The position numbers were made by a program, and so were the translations under genes. From Spirosoma agri (GTDB taxonomy: Bacteria; Bacteroidota; Bacteroidia; Cytophagales; Spirosomataceae): a stretch of 64,000 bases of DNA. The first letter of the stretch is position 1; every line of letters begins with the position of its first letter. The notes under the pieces were generated by a model, which was not told the DNA's origin, ran no database searches, and saw nothing but the letters and a program-made list of their open reading frames with translations. Positions 27,630-36,659 of the stretch are shown piece by piece. The stretch spans positions 434,001 through 498,000 of the forward strand of contig NZ_JAAGNZ010000001.1 in the NCBI RefSeq assembly GCF_010747415.1. The letters are read 5' to 3'.

Positions 27630-28133
27630 TTACTTCGACAACTCGTCAATGATCTCGTCTACGCGCTCGTTGGTCAGATTCATGTAATACTTCTCCCGAA
27701 CCTGAAACACAGGACCCATGCCGCAGGCTGCCAGACATTCAACCTCTTTGAGCGTAAACCGCCCATCTACCGTTGTTTGTCCTGTATCGACCCCAAGCCG
27801 TTGTTTCAGATGGGCCAGTACTTCTTCACCACCCATCAGGCAGCAAGGGCCTGTACGGCAGTATTCGATGACGTGTTTGCCGACCGGATCAATGTGGTAC
27901 ATGGTGTAGAACGTTGCTACTTCATAGACCTCAATGGGCTGAATATCAAGCAACCGGGCCACATAATCCATGCCTTCGGGACTCGTCCAGCCTTCCTGTT
28001 CCTGCAATAGGTGGAGCAGGGGCAGTAACGCTGATTTTTGCCGGTCTTCCGGATAGTTGGCAATGATTTCCTGTGCTTTCTCTAAACGTTCTGGGGTAAA
28101 AACCACCGTTTTATTTCCAACAGTCGTGCTCAT
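27630..28133 (-). CDS. nuoE: NADH-quinone oxidoreductase subunit E (2Fe-2S)
   Basis: A 167-residue thioredoxin-like subunit carrying cluster N1a. The four ligand Cys are in CRTGPCCLMG (first pair) and ECLAACGMGP (second pair). Upstream, YPEDRQKSALLPLLHLLQEQEGW is the usual N-terminal helix bundle. It forms the NADH dehydrogenase module with NuoF. Confidence 0.97.
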   Translation of the reverse strand: MSTTVGNKTVVFTPERLEKAQEIIANYPEDRQKSALLPLLHLLQEQEGWTSPEGMDYVARLLDIQPIEVYEVATFYTMYHIDPVGKHVIEYCRTGPCCLMGGEEVLAHLKQRLGVDTGQTTVDGRFTLKEVECLAACGMGPVFQVREKYYMNLTNERVDEIIDELSK

Positions 28134-28165
28134 AAATTGAAAACTATAAACCGCTTCGGCGATCC

Positions 28166-28202
28166 GGCCTGACCTGCCGTGGCCCGACCTGACGCGGCCC
28201 GG
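28166..28202. repeat. GC-rich 15-bp tandem repeat between nuoD and nuoE
   Basis: The 80-base gap contains two and a half imperfect units of 15 bases: GGCCTGACCTGCCGT (28166-28180), GGCCCGACCTGACGC (28181-28195) and GGCCCGG. They differ sharply in composition from the flanking AT-rich leader. The units contain partly self-complementary GGCC. Confidence 0.65.
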
Positions 28203-28213
28203 TGAAAACTGTA

Positions 28214-29446
28214 TTAAGCATCCAACTCACCCGCAATGACATTCATGCTACTCATGATAACGATAGCGTCAGAGAGGGTAAGGCCCTTACACATCTCAGG
28301 ATAAGCCTGATAGTAGATAAAGCAAGGGCGACGGAAATGGAGTCGATAGGGGGTGCGACCACCATCACTGATCAGGTAGAAACCTAGCTCGCCGTTGCCT
28401 CCTTCGACCGCGTGATAAACCTCGCCAGCTGGTGCATCGATCTCACCCATCACAATCTTGAAGTGATAGATCAGCGCTTCCATGTTCTTGTAGACCTCCT
28501 GTTTTGGCGGCAGGTAATACTGGGGAGCATCGGCATAATACGAGCCTTCGGGCAGGTTGTCGATCGCCTGCTGAATGATGCGCAGGCTTTGCTTCATTTC
28601 CTCATTCCGAACCATGAAACGGTCGTAGGTGTCGCCACTCTGTCCGACAGGAATGTCAAACTCAAAATCCTCGTACGACGAGTATGGGTTCATCACGCGA
28701 ACGTCATAATCGACGCCCGCTGCCCGCAGGTTTGGTCCTGTAAATCCGTAACTTAGGGCGCGTTCGGCTGAAATCGCTCCGACGTTTACGACGCGATCCA
28801 TAAAGATCCGGTTGCGGTTGAACAGATTTTCGAACTCGTTCAGCACTTTCGGAAAGCGCACCAGCAGTTCTCTGATCTTACGAATGGCCGTAGGAGAAAG
28901 GTCACGCTCCATACCGCCAATACGACCCATATTGGTCGTTAGGCGGGCTCCGCAGATCTCTTCATAGATTTCGTAGATCTCTTCGCGCTCCTGGTAGATA
29001 TACAAGAAGCCGGTGAAGGCCCCCGTATCAACACCCAGAATGCCATTACAGATAAGGTGATCGGCCAGGCGGGCCAACTCCATCATAATGACACGAATAT
29101 ACTGCGCCCGTTTTGGTATGTCGATACCCAGCAACTTCTCGACCGTCATGTGCCAACCCATGTTGTTGATGGGTGACGAACAGTAGTTCATCCGATCGGT
29201 GAGCGTCGTTATCTGATAGAATGGCCGACGCTCGGCAATCTTCTCGAAGGCCCGGTGAATATAGCCGATGGTCTGCTCGCTGGATACGATTTTCTCGCCG
29301 TCCATTTGAAGGACGTTTTGAAAAATGCCATGCGTAGCGGGGTGCGTTGGCCCAAGATTGAGCGTCGTTAGTTCGTTGACGTACTGAATCGGCCCCTGTT
29401 CGGCAGGCAGATTTTTGTTTGCTATATCGAGATCTTCAGAAATCAT
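28214..29446 (-). CDS. nuoD: NADH-quinone oxidoreductase subunit D
   Basis: A 410-residue subunit of the quinone-reducing arm, homologous to the large subunit of NiFe hydrogenases but without the nickel site. Family segments are LNLGPTHPATHG near the N-terminus, the quinone-site His and Tyr in this and in the RPFYQITTLTDRMNYCSSPINN region, and the C-terminal RLHFRRPCFIYYQAYPEMCKGLTLSDAIVIMSSMNVIAGELDA. NuoC and NuoD are separate genes here, as in most bacteria except E. coli. Confidence 0.98.
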   Translation of the reverse strand: MISEDLDIANKNLPAEQGPIQYVNELTTLNLGPTHPATHGIFQNVLQMDGEKIVSSEQTIGYIHRAFEKIAERRPFYQITTLTDRMNYCSSPINNMGWHMTVEKLLGIDIPKRAQYIRVIMMELARLADHLICNGILGVDTGAFTGFLYIYQEREEIYEIYEEICGARLTTNMGRIGGMERDLSPTAIRKIRELLVRFPKVLNEFENLFNRNRIFMDRVVNVGAISAERALSYGFTGPNLRAAGVDYDVRVMNPYSSYEDFEFDIPVGQSGDTYDRFMVRNEEMKQSLRIIQQAIDNLPEGSYYADAPQYYLPPKQEVYKNMEALIYHFKIVMGEIDAPAGEVYHAVEGGNGELGFYLISDGGRTPYRLHFRRPCFIYYQAYPEMCKGLTLSDAIVIMSSMNVIAGELDA

Positions 29447-29536
29447 TGCTCAAGGAGTAAAAAACCAAAGAATGGACGAGTGTAAAATGAGTCGATATGG
29501 TATCGTTCATGTACCCGTACGTTCTTTCGCCCGTAT

Positions 29537-30043
29537 TTATCGTCCAAACAGTGCGTCAATTTTGTCTTCGCGGGTGGCATCTTCCAGCGGATACTCCCGG
29601 CGCATAGGGAAATAATCCATCTCTTCCATGTTCAGGATTCGGCGAAGATCGGGATGCCCATCGAAGATGATGCCAAAAAAGTCGAAGGTTTCGCGTTCCA
29701 TCCAGTTGGCGCTGGCAAAAATAGAACTCGCCGTGGGAATATGAAGATCCTCTCCCGAAAGAAAGACTTTAATGCGCAGGCGGAAATTGTTCGTCAGGCT
29801 GTGCAGGTGATAGACTACGCAGAACTCGTTGCCGGCAGAATCCGGATAGTGTATTCCGGTAATGTCCGTTAGAAAACTAATCCGATAAGACGAATGATCG
29901 TTTAAATACGTGAGCAGGGGAATGATCGTCTCCCGGGTCGTCGAAAAGGTCAGCAGGTCATACGGATCATCGAAATCACTGACGGCCTCGCCAAATTGGG
30001 TTAGTATAGTCTGCGCAACTTCTTCGTTGGTCAGCATCGTCAA
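29537..30043 (-). CDS. nuoC: NADH-quinone oxidoreductase subunit C
   Basis: A 168-residue subunit of the quinone-reducing arm. It shows the family region FLTDITGIHYPD, FCVVYHLHSLTNNFRLRIKVFL and the signature ANWMERETFDFFGIIFDGHPDLRRILNMEEMD. The usual EYPL motif (RREYPLED) is close to the C-terminus. It lies 72 bases after nuoB. Confidence 0.97.
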   Translation of the reverse strand: MTMLTNEEVAQTILTQFGEAVSDFDDPYDLLTFSTTRETIIPLLTYLNDHSSYRISFLTDITGIHYPDSAGNEFCVVYHLHSLTNNFRLRIKVFLSGEDLHIPTASSIFASANWMERETFDFFGIIFDGHPDLRRILNMEEMDYFPMRREYPLEDATREDKIDALFGR

Positions 30044-30115
30044 ATAGTGAATGAGTGAATAAACAACTGAATGATGCCGGGAACAAACTGTCCATGCACT
30101 CAGTCGCTGATTTGG

Positions 30116-30661
30116 TTATTGAATGCTGTACGAGTTCAGCAGTTTCTGATACTCCTCGGTGTTGCGACGACGCAACGACTCGTTCTTTGCCAGTTCCTGA
30201 ACCTGCATAACTCCGTCAAGAATCTGTTCAGGCCGAGGTGGGCAACCCGGTACGTATACATCAACAGGAATAATCCGGTCAATACCCTGAAGTACGCTGT
30301 ACGTGTCAAAAATACCACCACTCGATGCACAAGCACCAATGGCAATAACCCAGCGGGGCTCGGCCATTTGCAGATAGACCTGCTTTACGACAGGGCCCAT
30401 TTTTTTGGCAATTGTTCCGGCAACGAGGAGCATATCGGCCTGGCGGGGTGAGAAGCTCGGACGTTCGGAGCCGAAGCGGGCCAGATCAAACGTTGACGCC
30501 ATCGTTGACATGAACTCAATGCCGCAGCACGAGGTGGCAAACGGCAATGGCCAGAGCGAATTTGCCCGGGCTAAACCAATAATTTTATCGAATGAAGTAG
30601 CGGAAAATCCCGGTCCGTCGTAACTCGCAGGGGCCTCGGCCAGCTTAATGTCAGTTGCCAT
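30116..30661 (-). CDS. nuoB: NADH-quinone oxidoreductase subunit B (cluster N2)
   Basis: The ATG at 30661 gives 181 residues (MATDIKLAEAP); one eight codons further up (30685, MISNYNVF) is also open. The protein carries cluster N2, the electron donor to quinone. Its Cys ligands are the adjacent pair in TSCCGIEFMST and those in GACASSGG and VPGCPPRPEQILDG. It sits between nuoA and nuoC in the usual order. Confidence 0.96.
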   Translation of the reverse strand: MATDIKLAEAPASYDGPGFSATSFDKIIGLARANSLWPLPFATSCCGIEFMSTMASTFDLARFGSERPSFSPRQADMLLVAGTIAKKMGPVVKQVYLQMAEPRWVIAIGACASSGGIFDTYSVLQGIDRIIPVDVYVPGCPPRPEQILDGVMQVQELAKNESLRRRNTEEYQKLLNSYSIQ

Positions 30662-30724
30662 AAATACGTTGTAGTTGCTTATCAAACAACGAATAAGTAG
30701 GTTCTAAAATTCATTTGATGAAGG

Positions 30725-31096
30725 CTATTCCCACTTTAGAACACCTTTGCGAATGATGTAGTAGAAACCGGCCAGTAACAGGCCCATGAACAGTACCATC
30801 TCAATAAAACCGGTCATGCCCAAGCCTTTGAAATTGACGGCCCACGGATACAGAAAAATCACTTCCACATCGAACAGTACGAACAAAATAGCAATCAGAA
30901 AGTATTTGATTGATATTGGTGTGCGGGCGTCGCCCTGTGCAGGAATGCCACACTCGAAAGGATCATCCTTTTTTTGACTATTACGCTTGGGGCCGATTGA
31001 GTGAGTAACAATCATCGTTGTGACGATGAAGCCCAGAGCTAAACCAAGCTGAATCAGCACCGGCAGATAGTCGGCCGGCAGGTAAGTAGCGTTCAT
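30725..31096 (-). CDS. nuoA: NADH-quinone oxidoreductase subunit A
   Basis: The ATG at 31096 gives 123 residues (MNATYLPADYLPVLIQLG) with three membrane helices. The usual matrix-loop signature DPFECGIPAQGDARTPISIKYFLIAILFVLFDVEVIFLYPWAV is complete. An upstream open frame of 18 more codons, to 31150, has no family support and would run over a promoter -7 box at 31121-31128, so I reject it. It is the first gene of the nuo operon. Confidence 0.96.
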   Translation of the reverse strand: MNATYLPADYLPVLIQLGLALGFIVTTMIVTHSIGPKRNSQKKDDPFECGIPAQGDARTPISIKYFLIAILFVLFDVEVIFLYPWAVNFKGLGMTGFIEMVLFMGLLLAGFYYIIRKGVLKWE

Positions 31097-31120
31097 ACAG
31101 CGAATTGAAAAGTAGTGGCG

Positions 31121-31128
31121 CAAAGGTA
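31121..31128 (-). promoter_or_regulatory. Possible -7 box of the nuo operon
   Basis: On the minus strand TACCTTTG (31128-31121) fits TAnnTTTG, 25 bases upstream of the nuoA start. A -33 TTG at the right distance is missing (only GTG at 31148-31146), so the call is weak. Confidence 0.4.
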
Positions 31129-31257
31129 GCGATAAAACCAATAGGCACATTTAGTTACCATTGATCCCTTTGGCCGAACATCTTCCAAAGATACAAAATA
31201 ACCGTTGTTTTTTCAACAGCCAAGATCGCCCGGCTGCTGCTCATACGGCTTCCAACG

Positions 31258-31290
31258 AAACGAGGTCTTTTCAGAGAAAAGACCTCGTTT
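31258..31290 (-). terminator. Hairpin terminator after the first SASA esterase gene
   Basis: Fifteen perfect pairs (AAACGAGGTCTTTTC at 31258-31272 with 31276-31290) and a three-base loop. It lies 27 bases past the stop codon of the gene ending at 31317. Nested further out are CAACAGC (near 31214) and GCTGTTG (near 31303). Confidence 0.8.
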
Positions 31291-31316
31291 ACGGTCAAAA
31301 AAGCTGTTGTCAATTA

Positions 31317-33461
31317 CTAACGGGCAACGACAATCCGCCTGGATACATTAAAGCCAGCGGAACGGACGCCTATTATGTACACGCCCTGAGCGAGCCCAGT
31401 TAGATTTATCAATTTTCGTTCATCGAAGATCGGGACTGAATAGGAGACCAGTTCCTGTCCGGTCAGCGTATACACAGTAACGAGCGCGTTGGTCAGATTT
31501 TCGATGGTCTCAATGGTTACAACGCCGTCGCTTACCGGGTTCGGATACACACTAATGCCGCCTGTTGTCTGATCGAATGTAAACTGCTTTGGTGCGCTAA
31601 AGTCGGAATAGCAGGTCAGGCTCGGCGTATTAGCCAGTGCGAACGTAGTTTTGGCACGGGCCGAGTAGCTCCCCGTAACGATAACTTTAACTTCAGCCGT
31701 TGTCTGCGGAATCACTTCATTGGCCCGTCTCCAGTCAAACGCGTCATTCTGTCCGCCTGTCGATGCGGGCATGTCAGCCCGTAACGCGTATGTACCGACC
31801 TGCTCGACCGTTGGAACCGCTAATTTAGGCCGGACAGTGAGGGTAATGGAGGATGACTGGGCCGATCTACAACCGTAGACGTTGACGCCCTGTACCGAAT
31901 AGGTGCCGGACGTTTTGAGCGCTATGGTGTTGCTGGTTACACCTGTACTCCACAATGGAACACTACCTGCTGAAGCCACAGCGGTTAATGTAATTGCCGA
32001 ATCGGCGCAGATCTGTTGTTGGCTTGCCGCCACCTGTCCAGGTTGTGTACTAAGCGAGATCGCGGGAACGGTCGGCTGAATGATTCCCTGTACGTCAATG
32101 GGAGGGGACAAATAGGTGTTCCCTGTTCTGTCTTTGAGAATAGCCCGGTAAACACCTGGTCTATTAACGGTGATCGATTGAGCCGTCTGACCCGTGTTCC
32201 AAGTGTACGATTTATACAGATCAGGTAGACTAAGTGTCAATGAGCTATTCGTTCCGCAGGCTACCCTCACCGTAGGCGATGGCAATGGCGTCAGCGGGCG
32301 TGAGGTGGCAAAGAAAATAGCGTTCAGGCTGTTGAACCAGGCCTGTCCCAACTGCTTTAAGCCATCGCCACCGAAGTGAACATCGCCCTCAAATCGCGGA
32401 ATCTGAATATTGTCGGTAAAAGGACCGGCAAAAACGTTGTTGTTATACGTATTGATAACATCGTTTTGCGCCTGAATGATCTCCTGGCTTACCTGGCCCA
32501 TGTTATACGACGACCGCGCCAATACCCAGGCTGGATAGCGGTCGGTGTCGGCACGAGTCTTATTGACTAAATACTGCATGCCATCGTTATATGCTTTTCT
32601 TGTTGAATGTAAAGGCACGTTGTCATTTTCACCCTGTTGCCACAAGACGGCCCGCAATCCCTGAAGCGAACAATAATAGCGGAGGGCGATCAGCAAATTG
32701 GCGTAGGGCATGCCAGCCGGAAAGTTTTCGTTCGGTGTACCCAGAGCGAATATGTTTTTGGTAACGATACCATCCGAGCTTTCTTTCCAGTTGTTGATAA
32801 CGGTTGCCTGCCAGGCTGTATTCATAAATAACACCGGGACATTGTATTGTTTAGCGATCAAATCGCCCAAAACGCCCCAGCACCAGGCGCTTTGCCCACG
32901 AGGCCCGATGAGTGAGGTTGCACTTAATTGCTGAAACGTTGGTGCTGGTGGATCGGCTAGTGAGTTGGCCGTGCTGTTGTCATACGTAACGCAGTTGACC
33001 CGGTCATCGGCTGCTCCAACCGCACCAAAATTCTGGAATCCCTGTGCGTTCGACTGCCCCGTAATGATAAATACTTCGCCGACACCAACCTTACGGATTA
33101 CATCACTGCCCAGAATCACACCACCCGAAAATACCTGTATTTCCAGTCGGTACCATCCGCCCTGAGCGCGTAATGAGCTTTGAAAGACGCCCCCCTGCGG
33201 GTTTCGCTGGATCGTTGCCCACTCGGTACTGATGCCTTGACCGGATGCTTCCGCAACAACCCGCGCCTGTATGCTATCCACGGGCTGGTAATAATTACCC
33301 GAAACGTAAATGGTACTTGTATTATCATTCCCTCGCTGAAAAATGGCTCTGCTCTCGGGATACGTAATCTTCACCACCTGATCGGCTGTCTGCGCCTTAC
33401 CAAGGGGCACAAAAAGCACAGTGACTATAAGAAAGGTGAAAAGATTATAGTACTTTTTCAT
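31317..33461 (-). CDS. Secreted SASA-type carbohydrate acetylesterase with T9SS sorting domain, short paralogue
   Basis: A 714-residue protein with a signal peptide (residues 1-23), an N-terminal beta-sandwich (about 28-125), a SASA/SGNH esterase domain (about 127-385), two or three Ig-like modules (about 390-620) and a C-terminal T9SS type-A sorting domain (about 630-714, VYPNPVSDGVVTIE and GVYIIGVRSAG). Catalytic Ser137 is in ITGQSNAQG, the block-III motif is LWQQGEND and the Asp/His pair is in GDVHFGGDG. It is probably released or anchored on the cell surface to deacetylate glycans. The next gene upstream on the same strand is a longer paralogue. Confidence 0.9.
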   Translation of the reverse strand: MKKYYNLFTFLIVTVLFVPLGKAQTADQVVKITYPESRAIFQRGNDNTSTIYVSGNYYQPVDSIQARVVAEASGQGISTEWATIQRNPQGGVFQSSLRAQGGWYRLEIQVFSGGVILGSDVIRKVGVGEVFIITGQSNAQGFQNFGAVGAADDRVNCVTYDNSTANSLADPPAPTFQQLSATSLIGPRGQSAWCWGVLGDLIAKQYNVPVLFMNTAWQATVINNWKESSDGIVTKNIFALGTPNENFPAGMPYANLLIALRYYCSLQGLRAVLWQQGENDNVPLHSTRKAYNDGMQYLVNKTRADTDRYPAWVLARSSYNMGQVSQEIIQAQNDVINTYNNNVFAGPFTDNIQIPRFEGDVHFGGDGLKQLGQAWFNSLNAIFFATSRPLTPLPSPTVRVACGTNSSLTLSLPDLYKSYTWNTGQTAQSITVNRPGVYRAILKDRTGNTYLSPPIDVQGIIQPTVPAISLSTQPGQVAASQQQICADSAITLTAVASAGSVPLWSTGVTSNTIALKTSGTYSVQGVNVYGCRSAQSSSITLTVRPKLAVPTVEQVGTYALRADMPASTGGQNDAFDWRRANEVIPQTTAEVKVIVTGSYSARAKTTFALANTPSLTCYSDFSAPKQFTFDQTTGGISVYPNPVSDGVVTIETIENLTNALVTVYTLTGQELVSYSVPIFDERKLINLTGLAQGVYIIGVRSAGFNVSRRIVVAR

Positions 33462-33541
33462 ATGTTGATTTTCTTTTACTCTAAACTACGACAATACAGG
33501 TACTGTTCGTAATGCAACAATCAGACCTGACTTTAACTAGG

Positions 33542-33609
33542 CTACCGTTCAATCATAAAATCCCCGGCAAAATGTGAACCTTGCCGGGGATTTTATGATT
33601 GAACGGTAG
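33542..33609. terminator. 29-bp perfect inverted repeat between the two esterase genes
   Basis: Arms 33542-33570 and 33581-33609 are exact reverse complements over 29 bases, around a ten-base loop. The GC-rich centre CCCCGGCAA/TTGCCGGGG is flanked by A/T-rich stretches that give an internal GGGGATTTTAT, like a terminator with its U tract also base-paired. It begins 14 bases after the stop of the longer esterase gene. Confidence 0.85.
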
Positions 33610-33622
33610 TTTGAGTAATATA

Positions 33623-36592
33623 TTACAAACCCAGCAGAATTCGTTTGGATTTGTTGAAGCCTGCGGCCTGTACTTGCAGGATATAAACGCCCGGCGGCAG
33701 ATCGTTCAGCGATAATTGTTTTCGCTCATCCAGTGTACCGACATTCCGAACCAGCACTCGCTGGCCATTTAACGTGTAGACCATGATCGTTGCGTTCGTC
33801 AGATTTTCCTGCGTTTCCAAAATGATAATTTTGTTAGGGCTCGGGTTCGGATAAACACTGAGACCATCGAAACTGGGGTCAACAGTAAGCGCATAGGCTA
33901 CCGAAGGCAACGAAAAGCAGGTGAGCGTATTTGAATAAACGATCGATGAGCGTGCCGTGTAACTTCCGGACGTTCCCGCTTTGATAATAGCCGTTTGGGC
34001 GGTTAGAGAATCCGTGCCACGACGCCACAGAAAACGATCCCCATTAGTCGAACTGATGGCTTGCAATGTATAGGTGCCAATCGAATTGATAGTCGGTGCG
34101 GGCGGCAGTGCTTTAACATCGACAACGGTAGGCGTCGCAGTTGGTGATATGCATCCGTTCACGTCACGAATCCGCGCGGTATAATTCCCGGCCTGACCCG
34201 TGCTGATGCTCCGCGTAGAGTCACCGGTCGACCAAAATACAGTATAAGGCCCTTCGACCGTGAATGTCACCCGATCACCCTGACAAATCATCGGCGACTT
34301 ATTAGCCAGAATAGTCGGAGCGTTCGGCAATGGATTTACACGAACATTGATAACGGGGGAGAAGGGCGATAAGCAACTGTTCTGATCCCGTGCTTGAACC
34401 GCGTAATTGCCTGATTGAGCCACTGTAATAGTTTTGCTGGTCTGCCCGTTCGACCAAACTATGTCGAAGGGTGATGTTGCATTTAACGCTACCGAGTTTC
34501 CCGCACAGAAGGTTGTGGCTCCGGCAGCCGCAACGGTCGGTGTGGCAGGCAGTGGATTTACCCGTACATTAACAATATCCGATAATACAGAGGTACAGCC
34601 AAATCGGTTTGTCGTTTGTACCGAGTAGTTTCCGGATTGCGTAACGGTCAGGCTTTGAGTAGACTGGCCATTTGTCCAGATGTAAGCGGCATCTGATGGG
34701 GCGGATAAGATCACACTGCGGTCTGCGCAAAACGTTGTCGATCCACTCGGCGTTATCGTTGGCTTGGCCGGGACCGGATTGGCCGTAACCTGAATGCTGT
34801 TAGAAGCCGCCGATGTACAACCGTTCTGATCCGTTACGGTCAGGCTGTAGGAACCCGATGCGGTTACGGTTATTTGCTTCGCTTTTTGACCGTTGCTCCA
34901 GTTGTAAACGACATTATCACTCGCTGTCAGTAAGATGGTGTTGTCGCCCTGACAGAAGGTCGTTGACTTACTATTGGTGATTGTCGGCGTGGCAGGAAGC
35001 GGATTAACCGTAAGTTGGAGCGTATTTGATACGAAATCACAACCACTAACATCACGATACCGGACCGCATAAGAGCCGGCTATACTGGCATTAAATACTC
35101 TCCCAGAAGCCAGACTCGCACTTGTTGGTTGACTGAGCCAGGTTACATTGTCATAATTCGAGGTCAGTGCTAATGTATTTCCGGCGCAAATTGCCGGTAG
35201 CTTGCTATCAACCACGGATGCAGTAGGCGTATCAGATACCCGGACATAGCTGGTAAACTGAGTGTTACCTTTTGCATCCTTTACCTTGGCCCGGTATAGA
35301 GCGCCTGGTCCTTTCGTAATACTTTGAGTAGTTTCGCCCGATTCCCATTGAATGGACGAATAGCTTCCATTTACACTAAACGTCAGGTTGTTACCAGCGC
35401 AGGCTACCGTAACGGTTGGGGCCAGGGTTGGAGAATTTGGGGTTGAATTCTGGAAAAAAGCGTCTGTGAGGCTGTTGTTCCAGAGAGTCGATACAGAAAC
35501 TAACCCATTAAAATCGAAGTGAACGCCATCCGGATCGTTGAGCGGAGGACGATTGCGCGGAATTTGAACCGTATCGGTAGCGGGACCGGCAAACACATTT
35601 TTGACGCTACTGATCACTTGATTCTGGGCCGCAATTATTCGGCTATTTGATCCGAGTGGATCATAATGCGATGCTCTTGACACCACCCACGATATGTCCC
35701 GGCCGAAATCGGATCGGGTTTGATCGATAAGAAACCTCAGATCGGTTACGTAGCTGTCGGTAGTTGTGTTGAATACGTTATCGGCTTCGCCCTGATGCCA
35801 CAAAATGGCCCGTATGCCAAGCATGTTGCTGTAATATTGCAGCGCGATTTTTAAATTTATATACGGCTGGCGCGCTGGATAAGGTGAACCACCATACCCA
35901 TAAGCCTGACCACCCGTTGGTGCACTATCGCTCCAGTTGCGAACCGATGTACCGACAAAAGCCGCGTTGAAGAACATGACCGGTACATTCAGCCGGGTCG
36001 CTAGGAGGTCACCCAGCCGTCCCCAGCACCAGCTTCCCGTGCCTCGCGGGGCAATGGTAAAACCGGTGCTGTTATCTAAATGGGAGAACTGGGGTACGGG
36101 CGGGTCATTGGGGAAACCACCGTCGGGGAAACGGTAGTTTACGCAATTGACCCGGTCGTCGGTTGAGACCGGCGCGTTGTAGTGAACACCCTGTGCGTTG
36201 GATTGACCAGCTACAACAAAGACCTCACCGACACCAACACGCTCAATCGTTGTAATGGAGCCAACCTGCTGATCGCCGTTCATACCCCTGACCTGAAGAT
36301 CATACCAGCCACCAGCTACCGTAATATCTCCGGCAAAAACGCCCCCGGCTGGACTATTCTGTATCGACACCCAGTCTGTCGACGTTCCCTGATTGTTTCG
36401 GGCCTGCACCCGAGCCTGAATCTGGGCGACGGAGGCTGTGTAGTACCCCGTAATGCGAAACGTTGCCTGATTGGCTTTGTTCCGTTGAAAGACAGCTCGA
36501 CTGGTAGGAAATGAGACTTGAATCTGAGCCATCGATAGTGTTGGCAACAGTAGCCATACTGCTAGATAGCAGACCAACGAAACATGTTTCAT
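33623..36592 (-). CDS. Secreted SASA-type carbohydrate acetylesterase with about seven Ig-like modules and T9SS domain
   Basis: A 989-residue protein built like its shorter neighbour: signal peptide (1-22), beta-sandwich (about 25-118), SASA esterase domain (about 122-385), then about seven Ig-like modules of about 75 residues (about 390-905), and a T9SS tail (about 910-989). Catalytic Ser131 is in VAGQSNAQG; LWHQGEADN and DPDGVHFDFNG supply the other family motifs. Modules three to six are close repeats, each with FCxGxxxxL, an IWSNGQ-like Trp core, TVxxSGxYxV and a NPLPxxPTI linker. One tryptophan in each module is conserved. It is probably an extracellular glycan deacetylase on an extended stalk. 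Confidence 0.9.
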   Translation of the reverse strand: MKHVSLVCYLAVWLLLPTLSMAQIQVSFPTSRAVFQRNKANQATFRITGYYTASVAQIQARVQARNNQGTSTDWVSIQNSPAGGVFAGDITVAGGWYDLQVRGMNGDQQVGSITTIERVGVGEVFVVAGQSNAQGVHYNAPVSTDDRVNCVNYRFPDGGFPNDPPVPQFSHLDNSTGFTIAPRGTGSWCWGRLGDLLATRLNVPVMFFNAAFVGTSVRNWSDSAPTGGQAYGYGGSPYPARQPYINLKIALQYYSNMLGIRAILWHQGEADNVFNTTTDSYVTDLRFLIDQTRSDFGRDISWVVSRASHYDPLGSNSRIIAAQNQVISSVKNVFAGPATDTVQIPRNRPPLNDPDGVHFDFNGLVSVSTLWNNSLTDAFFQNSTPNSPTLAPTVTVACAGNNLTFSVNGSYSSIQWESGETTQSITKGPGALYRAKVKDAKGNTQFTSYVRVSDTPTASVVDSKLPAICAGNTLALTSNYDNVTWLSQPTSASLASGRVFNASIAGSYAVRYRDVSGCDFVSNTLQLTVNPLPATPTITNSKSTTFCQGDNTILLTASDNVVYNWSNGQKAKQITVTASGSYSLTVTDQNGCTSAASNSIQVTANPVPAKPTITPSGSTTFCADRSVILSAPSDAAYIWTNGQSTQSLTVTQSGNYSVQTTNRFGCTSVLSDIVNVRVNPLPATPTVAAAGATTFCAGNSVALNATSPFDIVWSNGQTSKTITVAQSGNYAVQARDQNSCLSPFSPVINVRVNPLPNAPTILANKSPMICQGDRVTFTVEGPYTVFWSTGDSTRSISTGQAGNYTARIRDVNGCISPTATPTVVDVKALPPAPTINSIGTYTLQAISSTNGDRFLWRRGTDSLTAQTAIIKAGTSGSYTARSSIVYSNTLTCFSLPSVAYALTVDPSFDGLSVYPNPSPNKIIILETQENLTNATIMVYTLNGQRVLVRNVGTLDERKQLSLNDLPPGVYILQVQAAGFNKSKRILLGL

Positions 36593-36659
36593 AGTGCGTA
36601 CAGATGCGGCCAGGTTGTATGCTAGGCGGCCAGTTTACTAAAATTCAAATCAAATTAGT

